Of a stretch of 64,000 nucleotides of DNA, positions 35,801-41,960 are shown piece after piece. The position numbers and the translations under genes are program-made. The DNA comes from Bacteroidia bacterium (GTDB lineage Bacteria > Bacteroidota > Bacteroidia > J057), in assembly GCA_030430575.1 (NCBI GenBank), contig JAUIKF010000019.1, positions 1-64,000 on the forward strand, in the 5' to 3' direction. Numbering within the stretch: the stretch's first letter is position 1; each line of letters starts with the position of its first letter. The notes below the pieces were generated by a model. That model did no database searches, was not told the DNA's origin, and saw only the letters and a list, made by a program, of their open reading frames with translations.

Positions 35801-36861
35801 TTTATTCTCTTCTTTTCTCCAAAATAGGTGAAAGGAGAATGGGCCTCAATGTGAGCAATCCCATCAGAAAGGGCACACCAGATGCCACCTTCAGCATCTT
35901 CAAATGCATAGGTTACCAAGGCATCTTTTAATCCTGAAGCGGTGTTAAAAACACGTTGGAGTTTTCCGTCAAGGCCCAGGACCGCGAGCCCTCCAGATAG
36001 ATTGGCAAATAACACATCTCCGTTCCTGGTCTTTCGGGCCGCATATATGGGGAAATTGTCGAAAAACCTAGCGGTCTCCTTATCTAATGGAAAAGGACTC
36101 AAATGCTTGCCATCATATTGATACAGTCCATCCAATGAAGTCCCAATCAGCAAGGCAGGCTTGCCATTTAGCTGATGCTGCGGAAGAGGGATGACCGCAT
36201 GGACGCGCTTGCCTTTAAGCAATTCCGTTCCTGGCAATTTCCTGACGCTATCCCCTTCGAGAATGCAAAACCCTTTCCCCTTCACCTTGAGATAAACCTC
36301 ATTGTCTATAGCGTGCGTTTGTGAGGCATCAATATGAGGAAGGACTACTTCCATTTTCTTTTGTGCTTCCTTCCATTGAAAAAGGTGTTTGGAAGTGCAG
36401 AAATAAACGCCTGATTTATGTTGGAAGATCGAAAAAACAACACCTGGTTTTTCCAAAGAATCAGGGAGAAAGGGAAGGAGAGAATGGTAGCATAATTTTC
36501 CAATAGAATCATATTGAAAATACCCCATTTCTTTTCGGCCACCCATAAATATTCGCCCCATACTATCTAACATAATGGCTCGCCCAAGGTCATTTTCTTT
36601 TGTCTCGTATAGTTGCCAATTTACCCCATCATAGCTTAGCAGCCCCCTGTTATTGGCCACATAAATAATCCCTTCTTTATCCTGAATGACTTGCCAGTTT
36701 TGGGAAAAACCATGATAGTCTTCTGGGGTAAAGTTTTGGATAAAAGGGTCTCCCTGTATTTGGGCATAGGATAAGGCAATATCCTGTGCATTTACCGCAG
36801 GAATCAAGATAGAAAATAGCCCAATCCAAAAAAAATGTTTGCCCACTGCATAAAGATACAT
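32854..36861 (-). CDS. Hybrid two-component system sensor/AraC regulator (HTCS)
   Basis: A 1335-residue one-protein signalling chain. A signal peptide and a periplasmic two-component-propeller region (repeated IYVANNRGLLSYDG, GIWCALSDGIAH-type blades, about 40-690) come first, then a Y_Y_Y domain (RYRYQLEGFDKNWSKYS), a transmembrane helix near 775 and a coiled coil. The cytoplasmic part has HisKA with FTRISHEFRTPLSIISG (His near 840), HATPase (NLLSNAIKFTPENG, DTGIGIAEEKLAFIF, GTGIGLTL), a receiver domain with ISDVMMPRKDG (phospho-Asp near 1137) and a C-terminal AraC HTH (VADIAYTTGFSNPSYFSRVF). HTCS proteins usually sense polysaccharide fragments and control SusC/SusD loci; none is present here, so the downstream HYR protein is the only visible candidate target. 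Confidence 0.95.
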   Translation of the reverse strand: MYLYAVGKHFFWIGLFSILIPAVNAQDIALSYAQIQGDPFIQNFTPEDYHGFSQNWQVIQDKEGIIYVANNRGLLSYDGVNWQLYETKENDLGRAIMLDSMGRIFMGGRKEMGYFQYDSIGKLCYHSLLPFLPDSLEKPGVVFSIFQHKSGVYFCTSKHLFQWKEAQKKMEVVLPHIDASQTHAIDNEVYLKVKGKGFCILEGDSVRKLPGTELLKGKRVHAVIPLPQHQLNGKPALLIGTSLDGLYQYDGKHLSPFPLDKETARFFDNFPIYAARKTRNGDVLFANLSGGLAVLGLDGKLQRVFNTASGLKDALVTYAFEDAEGGIWCALSDGIAHIEAHSPFTYFGEKKRIKLITDVAWHQGHLYAAGETGIFQFSGRKYRSAKIRSFPTNGAINWHVKSGGDKLFAISTSGGFELNPQKGIFTQIAPDQGSVILSTKVLPPCLILGQRNGLSFYIEKRGQWINIGQIPQQNSNINTLVETSEGILWGGLEEGYVRLQVSADSLRKRVLMGVENSSYIPAKIDVFDQFNMQGRVFLSSKEPLFCNFLGLYRYVQGEFIQDSSISRLLVDPSRRRQVMCVHEDAKHRFWVDGYEKAVRAFSIFGINKAPDGIPLQNSLRRLEYFGHSWNIYTHPEVPDIAWMATDGGLVRYDLNKRVPKKVPFAPSLRKVTLNQTDLLKGGGESATLLQLPYSRQAFRFEFALPVYDAPERIRYRYQLEGFDKNWSKYSNETKKDYTNLPTGNYTFWVQARDSHLRVSQKRGWKFQILPPWYETFWAYAFFILLGGTGIYAFVQWRLQRLRGKNMELEEIIDERTQEIRAQKEQLEALDRDKARFFTRISHEFRTPLSIISGVVDLIPGTNNEKKLIRRNTENLLNLVNQILDLRKLESGKLTLNLQQADIVAYLKYIAESFESLAKQKDILVKFDANPTTILMDYDEKKILRIISNLLSNAIKFTPENGTVKLSVRSLPDANLLITIQDTGIGIAEEKLAFIFDHFYQVDSSPTRAKEGTGIGLTLVAELVKIMEGEIKVNSTLGKGTTFSITLPLRREAPLAQETTQVIDISKLAGNTIKPDFLEDIRDQVEDDLPNLLIVEDNPDVMQYLVACLQDDYNLSLAHDGQEGIEIAILQVPDIIISDVMMPRKDGFELCDTLKKDERTSHIPIVILTAWVDDDSRIAGLERGADAYLSKPFNQAELFVRLRKLLELRQKLQARYGSGTPLSPTNDPAIQQEDAFITKFRELITMHLDEGDYGTKELCIEFGVSRSQLYNKVKALTGRSVALFIRFIRLQAATEMLKNTDMTVADIAYTTGFSNPSYFSRVFSKEFGITPLSVRK

Positions 36862-37077
36862 TTCTCTTTAGAGAATTCATTTATCCAGCAAAAAAACTGC
36901 CTGAAGTAGTGAGTGTAGGTATCAAATATAGCAGCAGAGCAAATCAAAAAATGACTCAAAGAATCCCCATTTTTTAAAATTATACCTTCTCCACATAAAA
37001 CCCCAAACCTTCCCCCTTCTTCCTATTGCATCTCACACCCCATTGTTATTACTTTGCAAGCCTAAGCAGAACCCACT

Positions 37078-38382
37078 ATGAGTAGCGAAATATTTCCAGA
37101 GAAGACGAGCATCAATGACAAGGTAGAACCTGCCTTTTTTCCAGATCACCAGACGGCCCTCTACAAGCAGTTAGAGGATAAGCACACGGTGGTGGAAGTG
37201 GAAGACGATCCGTTGGGTACCCGCATGGTGATCAATATGGGCCCTCAACATCCTGCGACACACGGCGTATTGCGTTTGGTTCTGGAAGTAGATGGAGAAA
37301 AAGTGGTGAAATGTGTGCCTGATGTGGGGTACTTACATAGGGGAATTGAGAAAATAGCGGAGAATAAGACTTACCAAGAGTTCATGCCCTATACAGACCG
37401 CATGGACTACCTATCCCCTTATTCCAACAACGTGGCCTACTGTCTGGCTGTGGAAAAATTGGTGGGGATAGAAGCGCCTGAGCGCGCTCAGTACATCCGC
37501 ACCCTAGCCTGTGAGATGGGACGGATTTCTGCCCACCTGGTGTGGATGGGAACCATGGTCATGGATGCCGGAGCCATTTCCATGTTTATGTGGACCTGGC
37601 GCGAAAGGGAATTTCTCTATGACATCTTCGATAGATTCGCGGGCGTTCGCTTCACCGTAAGTCACTGCCGCATTGGCGGTTTGCAGTTTGATGTGGATCA
37701 ATCGGTTTTTGACGAGATTCGTGAGTGGAATAAAAAATTCCGCAAGGAACTGGCGGGCTGGCGCAAGCTCCTCGCCAATAATGGCATTTGGCTCAACCGT
37801 AACCTAGACGTCGCGGTAGTGACCAAGCAAGAAGCCATCGATTTGGGCTTTACTGGCCCTAGCCTTCGGGCCTCTGGCGTTCCCCACGACATCCGTACCT
37901 TCGAACCATACCTGATCTACGATCGCCTCAATTTTGACGTCGCGATCCGCGAAGAAGGCGACTGCCTGGCCCGCTACTACGTGCGATTAGACGAAATGGA
38001 GCAAAGCTCCCGACTGATAGATCAGATCCTCGATCAGATGCCTGGCGGCGACATCCGCGTCGACAATGCGAAACAAACTTACGCCTCCAAAGACGAGGTC
38101 TATTACTCTATGGAAGGCATGATCCATGACTTCATGATGACGGACCTCGGCGTCATGCCGCCTGATGGCGTGGAAGTCTACCACGCCATCGAAGCGCCTA
38201 AAGGTGAATTGGGCTTTCACCTCAAATCTGATGGCACAGGTTCTCCCTGGCGCATGAAGATCAATTCTCCTTCCTTCTCCAATCTGCAATTGCTCTCCAA
38301 GATGCTCGAAGGTGGTATGTTGGCGGATACGGTGGTGGCGATTGGGTCGATAGACCCTGTGATGGGAGAGGCGGATAAGTAG
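37078..38382 (+). CDS. nuoD: NADH-quinone oxidoreductase subunit D (complex I 49-kDa)
   Basis: A 434-residue subunit of the peripheral arm of respiratory complex I, forming part of the quinone site. The signatures NMGPQHPATHGVLR, PDVGYLHRGIEKIAE, YTDRMDYLSPYSNN, GAISMFMWTWREREFLYDIF and RMKINSPSFSNLQ are visible, and it ends SIDPVMGEADK. It is full length and apparently active. The first 45 residues are an acidic lead-in and not a fused NuoC. Unusually, neither neighbour is another nuo gene: an HTCS gene diverges upstream and small exported proteins follow. Confidence 0.96.
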   Translation: MSSEIFPEKTSINDKVEPAFFPDHQTALYKQLEDKHTVVEVEDDPLGTRMVINMGPQHPATHGVLRLVLEVDGEKVVKCVPDVGYLHRGIEKIAENKTYQEFMPYTDRMDYLSPYSNNVAYCLAVEKLVGIEAPERAQYIRTLACEMGRISAHLVWMGTMVMDAGAISMFMWTWREREFLYDIFDRFAGVRFTVSHCRIGGLQFDVDQSVFDEIREWNKKFRKELAGWRKLLANNGIWLNRNLDVAVVTKQEAIDLGFTGPSLRASGVPHDIRTFEPYLIYDRLNFDVAIREEGDCLARYYVRLDEMEQSSRLIDQILDQMPGGDIRVDNAKQTYASKDEVYYSMEGMIHDFMMTDLGVMPPDGVEVYHAIEAPKGELGFHLKSDGTGSPWRMKINSPSFSNLQLLSKMLEGGMLADTVVAIGSIDPVMGEADK

Positions 38383-38483
38383 GGGATTGGGAAAAGTTCA
38401 AATTCAACTGCAAATTCAAACTCAATTATTGGGTGGGGATGGGGTTTTTGAAGAATCAAGATTTTTTTATTTCTTAGGAAATA

Positions 38484-38945
38484 ATGAAGCCCATTTGCCT
38501 CCTTTTTCTATTGTTAAGCGGAATTAGTACAAACATAAAAGCTTGTGTTTGCAAGGATTGGGCATTTATGCCTGCAGTTCAACAGGAACACCTGAATGAA
38601 AATGATTACAAAATAATCACAGGTAAAGTCATTCAAGTTAAGCGGGTTGTTACAAAACATAAGATTTATGTGCAAAAAATGGGCATCCCATACAACTTGG
38701 TCACTGTTCAGGTCATCCAATCCTTTGGACAAAAAAAGATAGCTGAAACCATCGTGATTAGAACTGGAACAAATGCTTTTCATGATTGTGGGTTCCCATT
38801 TCAAGAAGGAGAAAAGTATTTGATAACATTATCTGCCAGAAGAAGGAAAAATGCTTATTTCACTAGCGTTTGTGTCCCTACTAAATCCTTGTCTCAAGCT
38901 GAAGGAGATCTTAAATTTTTAACCCAAAATCCCCCTAATAAATGA
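38484..38945 (+). CDS. Exported NTR/TIMP-like (netrin-fold) protein
   Basis: A 153-residue secreted protein. The signal peptide (1-20, ISTNIKA) is followed directly by CVC, the diagnostic mature N-terminus of tissue-inhibitor-of-metalloproteinase-like proteins. Then come DYKIITGKVIQVKRVV (the first OB-fold strand pair), VTVQVIQSFGQ, TGTNAFHDCGFPFQEGEKYL with the conserved GxxxxxCGxxFxxGxxYL pattern, and a last Cys in SVCVPTKSL. Such proteins are common in Bacteroidota, and their function is not known. The next gene starts in an ATGA overlap with its stop codon, so the pair is translated together. Confidence 0.85.
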   Translation: MKPICLLFLLLSGISTNIKACVCKDWAFMPAVQQEHLNENDYKIITGKVIQVKRVVTKHKIYVQKMGIPYNLVTVQVIQSFGQKKIAETIVIRTGTNAFHDCGFPFQEGEKYLITLSARRRKNAYFTSVCVPTKSLSQAEGDLKFLTQNPPNK

Positions 38946-39328
38946 AATCGCTACTCTCTGTGCTAAGGGCCAATGCCCTGAAATTAATGGTTTACGTCGC
39001 AGTGATCATCACTGCTTGGGCAACTGCTTTGGCATATTCTGTTTTTTTCTCTTTTAGTGGTACTACTTCAAATGAAAAAGCTCAGATCGGACTACATTAC
39101 GGGCCTTTATTTGCTTTCTTTTTGGTCTATCTTTATTTCTTATTTCCATTTAAAGGAAAAACAGATTACACAAACGTCGTCAAGCTAAGTGTACTATTTG
39201 GCGTCTATCAAATGCTTGAACATCAAATTAGTGGAGCAATCATCTTTGGGGTGGCTGTCCTACTGCTGATTCATCTTGAAGGAAAGCTATTCAAGCGACC
39301 TAAAGATACGCCTCCGGAATGGGCGTAG
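38942..39328 (+). CDS. Small integral membrane protein of unknown family
   Basis: A 128-residue protein with four hydrophobic segments: about 12-35 (LMVYVAVIITAWATALAYSV), 50-68 (YGPLFAFFLVYLYFLF), 82-95 and 97-112 (GAIIFGVAVLLLIHL). The tail KLFKRPKDTPPEWA is basic. I do not recognise a family. The start codon overlaps the stop of the NTR-like gene (ATGA), so it is probably a functional partner or at least co-expressed. Its 3' end overlaps the convergent NTF2-like gene by 29 bases. Confidence 0.75.
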   Translation: MKSLLSVLRANALKLMVYVAVIITAWATALAYSVFFSFSGTTSNEKAQIGLHYGPLFAFFLVYLYFLFPFKGKTDYTNVVKLSVLFGVYQMLEHQISGAIIFGVAVLLLIHLEGKLFKRPKDTPPEWA

Positions 39329-39863
39329 CCTCCGACTCACTATCCCACAAGATATTGGCAATCCACCAACGGTCCTGGTCATAGACAAGCTGTAAGCTGT
39401 TGATGCCGCGGGCGTTTGGCGGCCCTTTTTCATCTAAGCGAAACTCGTAAGTACTGAACACCTGGGCGATATGGGCAAATTGGTGGACCTTGCGGCTGAG
39501 TTCTTTTTCGTAGAAGGCTGATTTCTGGAAAAAAGCGGATGAACCCTCAATATACTGTTCGAGGCTTCGCTCGTGATAGGACCATTGTCCATCGCGGTTG
39601 CGGCTGCCGGCATTGAACTGAGCCGATGGCTTGCAGAGCGATCGTAAGCGGTCCCAGTCACGGTCGCCTGCTGGTCCCGAGATGACATCGTAAAGTGCCG
39701 CCATGATCGCGTCTATGGAGTGAACATCCGCTGAGTCTGCGGTTGAAGTGGTTGATGCCGCTTGCGGCTCTGTGACTTCAGACGAATCGGCCTCTTGTTG
39801 GGGGGAGGCGCAGCCAATGAGTAGGAGGATCAGGGCTAAAGGGAAAAGTTTTTGAAGTTGCAT
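39300..39863 (-). CDS. Lipoprotein with NTF2/SnoaL-like domain
   Basis: A 187-residue lipoprotein. The signal peptide ends at the lipobox LIGC (Cys18), followed by a low-complexity Ser/Thr/Glu linker to about residue 48. Then comes a domain with the pattern of the NTF2-like cone: an IDAIMAALYDVISGPAGDRDWDRLRSL helix-turn region with a buried Trp-Asp, PSAQFNAGSRN, YIEGSSAFFQK, VFSTYEFRLDEKGP and the final strands INSLQLVYDQDRWWIANILW. Known relatives are hypothetical extracytoplasmic proteins; some NTF2-like proteins are enzymes, others carriers. Its leader contains the ACCATATAAG inverted repeat. Confidence 0.75.
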   Translation of the reverse strand: MQLQKLFPLALILLLIGCASPQQEADSSEVTEPQAASTTSTADSADVHSIDAIMAALYDVISGPAGDRDWDRLRSLCKPSAQFNAGSRNRDGQWSYHERSLEQYIEGSSAFFQKSAFYEKELSRKVHQFAHIAQVFSTYEFRLDEKGPPNARGINSLQLVYDQDRWWIANILWDSESEATPIPEAYL

Positions 39864-39882
39864 GTTAATGGGCAGATTTTTG

Positions 39883-39958
39883 AACCATATAAGGCATTTA
39901 AGGGCATATAAGTTTGAGTAGAAGAACCCTTAAATGAACTTATATGTCTTATATGGTT
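39883..39958. repeat. ACCATATAAG inverted repeat, second solo copy
   Basis: Left arm 39883-39912 (AACCATATAAGGCATTTAAG...) and right arm 39927-39958 (...CTTATATGTCTTATATGGTT) are inverse copies with small gaps. It begins five bases after the stop of the minus-strand hydrolase gene. It combines the variants seen in the 8323 and 16410 copies. Confidence 0.88.
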
Positions 39959-39963
39959 ATTCT

Positions 39964-40929
39964 TTAATCAGCAGCGAAATTACGCAAAAATCCGCCAACC
40001 ACCGTGTGCCACGTTTGCGGCTCCGCGCAGACAAAACACTGGTGCGCCAATTCCTCAAAGCAATGAAATTGCTTTTCTCCCGAAAGGGCGTCAAAGACTT
40101 CTTGGGCTTGCGGAAGGCGTGCACGGGTGTCTTGCCCGCCATGAAGGACCAAGGTGGGTGTAGAGACTTCAGTCGCATAGTCAACGGAATTGTGGCCAAA
40201 GGCCCAGTAGCCGTGCTGCAAGCCGCCCCAAAACACGAGTGCATCCGCAAAAGGAAAGGAGGGAACTCCCATCAAGTCAAATCGGTTGGCGACGGTCTGC
40301 CGCATCCGCCCAAATGGCGCAGCCATGATCAAGGCATCTGCCAAGCCTTGGGAATCACGAGCAGCCTTTAATATCGTAATGGCCCCCATGGAAAAACCAT
40401 ACAAAACGACCGTTTGAGCCCCCAAAGACTTTTTAGCATATCCAACAGCTGCAATAACATCTTCCGCCTCATGATAGCCCAAGCTCGTTTCACTCCCTTC
40501 TGCTCCGCCGTGCCCAAGCAAATCAATCAGCAAAGACCGATAGCCCATTGCCCGAAAAGCCTTCGCCTGCGGCAATAAGCTGCTCTTTTCTCCCGCATAT
40601 CCATGAACCAAGAGGACGAAACGACCTGTATCAGCAAGGGACGAATCTTTTTTGCTCAGCCAACCTTCCATCTTCAACTGATCTCTGCTAGGAATTTTGA
40701 GGCTAACATAATCAGAAGGAATGGGCAGGTTCTGTGGTTTGGGGATAGACACGCCCGTAAACAAAACGCCTAATCGCTGCCCAAGTGAAAGCTGCTCTGG
40801 TTTGGCTGTTCGTTCACTAGTTTCGCCAAAATGGGTAAAATGGTAGGCGTGATTATACGCAACGATATTGAGCAAGATAAAGCCTCCCAATACGCCCCCT
40901 ATGAACAATCGTTTGAGTTTCCGTTTCAT
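39964..40929 (-). CDS. Membrane-anchored alpha/beta hydrolase
   Basis: A 321-residue hydrolase. An N-terminal hydrophobic helix (about 8-26, FIGGVLGGFILLNIVAYNHA) anchors it in the membrane. The fold shows FVLLVHGYAGEKSSLL (oxyanion loop HG), a nucleophile elbow LYGFSMGAIT (GxSxG), LVLHGGQDTRA with the acid residue, and a C-terminal His in EELAHQCF. It belongs to the Hydrolase_4/BAAT-like group found widely in Bacteroidota; substrate unknown. Gene order is parA, hydrolase, NTF2-like lipoprotein on the minus strand, with hairpin repeats in both gaps. Confidence 0.88.
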   Translation of the reverse strand: MKRKLKRLFIGGVLGGFILLNIVAYNHAYHFTHFGETSERTAKPEQLSLGQRLGVLFTGVSIPKPQNLPIPSDYVSLKIPSRDQLKMEGWLSKKDSSLADTGRFVLLVHGYAGEKSSLLPQAKAFRAMGYRSLLIDLLGHGGAEGSETSLGYHEAEDVIAAVGYAKKSLGAQTVVLYGFSMGAITILKAARDSQGLADALIMAAPFGRMRQTVANRFDLMGVPSFPFADALVFWGGLQHGYWAFGHNSVDYATEVSTPTLVLHGGQDTRARLPQAQEVFDALSGEKQFHCFEELAHQCFVCAEPQTWHTVVGGFLRNFAAD

Positions 40930-40946
40930 AGCTATTAATCGCGAAT

Positions 40947-41012
40947 AGCGCTAACAGGTTGTAAAAAACCTATTAGCGCTACCTAGAACTAAAAACCTAG
41001 AACCTAAAACCT
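40947..41012. repeat. AACAGGTT hairpin and CTAGAACC words after parA
   Basis: AGCGCTAACAGGTT (40947-40960) is inverse to AACCTATTAGCGCT (40967-40980) with one mismatch. It is followed by ACCTAGAACTAAAAACC-type words to 41012. The AACAGGTT/AACCTGTT core is shared with the hairpin at 54570. Confidence 0.8.
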
Positions 41013-41820
41013 AATTATTAGACACCACCCCAAGTCTTGTCAGTGGGAGGTTATTTCGCGTAAGGACTTCCTTGGCGAGGTTCATATAGTTGATGGCACC
41101 CTTGCTGCGCAGGTCATAGGCAATCACAGGCTGCCCATAACTGGGAGCTTCGCTCAGGCGGATGTTGCGGTGAATGACGGTTTCGAAGACCCTGTTAGCG
41201 AAGTGCTGTTTTACATCTGCTACAACATTTTTTGCCAAGCTCAAGCGGCTGTCATACATCGTGAGCAATACCCCTTCGATCTCCAATTCTGGATTGAGGT
41301 TGGCATTGGACTGTACGATGCGGATCGTATTGATAAGCTTGCCTAGTCCTTCCAGGGCAAAGTATTCACACTGGACAGGAATAATGACGGAATCTGAAGC
41401 CGTAAGTGCATTGATCGTCACCAATCCTAGCGATGGGGAGCAATCAATGATGATAAAGTCGTACTCATTGCGCACTTGATCAAGTGCGGCCTTCATCAAA
41501 TGATTTCGCCCCTCCATTTCGATCATGTCTACTTCTGCACCGACTAGATCGATATGCGAAGGCATAAGGTATAGGAATGGAACGTCTGTTTCCTTGACAA
41601 TACTTCTGATGTCGATGTCGTCTTCGATGATGGCATCATAGATGCTTTCATTGATCTCATTGGGATCAAATCCCAAGTGACTCGTAGCATTTGCCTGTGG
41701 ATCTGTATCCACGAGCAGCGTTTTGTATTCTAAGGCTGCCAGGCTGGCGGCCAAGTTGACAGAAGTAGTAGTTTTGCCTACTCCGCCTTTTTGATTAGCT
41801 AAGCTGATGATTTTGCCCAT
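41011..41820 (-). CDS. parA: ParA/Soj chromosome-partitioning ATPase
   Basis: A 269-residue ParA-type ATPase. The deviant Walker A KGGVGKTT is at 11-18, followed by LLVDTDPQANATSHLGF (Walker A') and DFIIIDCSPSLGLVTINAL (Walker B). ATP-dependent DNA binding by ParA positions replication origins together with ParB and parS. Length and start are standard for chromosomal Soj proteins. No parB follows in the window, which is unusual. The gene diverges, across 36 bases, from a lipoprotein gene whose first codons contain a DnaA-box cluster; parA genes often lie near the chromosomal origin. Confidence 0.95.
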   Translation of the reverse strand: MGKIISLANQKGGVGKTTTSVNLAASLAALEYKTLLVDTDPQANATSHLGFDPNEINESIYDAIIEDDIDIRSIVKETDVPFLYLMPSHIDLVGAEVDMIEMEGRNHLMKAALDQVRNEYDFIIIDCSPSLGLVTINALTASDSVIIPVQCEYFALEGLGKLINTIRIVQSNANLNPELEIEGVLLTMYDSRLSLAKNVVADVKQHFANRVFETVIHRNIRLSEAPSYGQPVIAYDLRSKGAINYMNLAKEVLTRNNLPLTRLGVVSNN

Positions 41821-41827
41821 TGTTTAC

Positions 41828-41960
41828 TAGATTTACCGGACAAATATAAATAATAGTTGTTTCACAAAAGGAACATATTCTCCCCCATCCTGTGGATAAG
41901 TCTGTTATCCACATGTATTTTGTGGATAAGCTGTGGAAAAGCTGTGGAAACAGGGGATAA
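41828..41960. other. Candidate replication origin: DnaA-box cluster with AT-rich flank
   Basis: Three perfect DnaA boxes are present within 40 bases: TGTGGATAA at 41891-41899, TTATCCACA at 41905-41913 and TGTGGATAA at 41921-41929. Near-boxes follow: TGTGGAAAA (41932-41940), TGTGGAAAC (41943-41951) and GGGGATAA near 41960. An AT-rich run (ACAAATATAAATAATAG) lies at 41840-41856. A half parS-like TGTTTCAC occurs at 41858. The cluster lies beside parA and inside the signal-peptide codons of the next gene. Direct evidence is the boxes; origin function is inferred. Confidence 0.6.
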
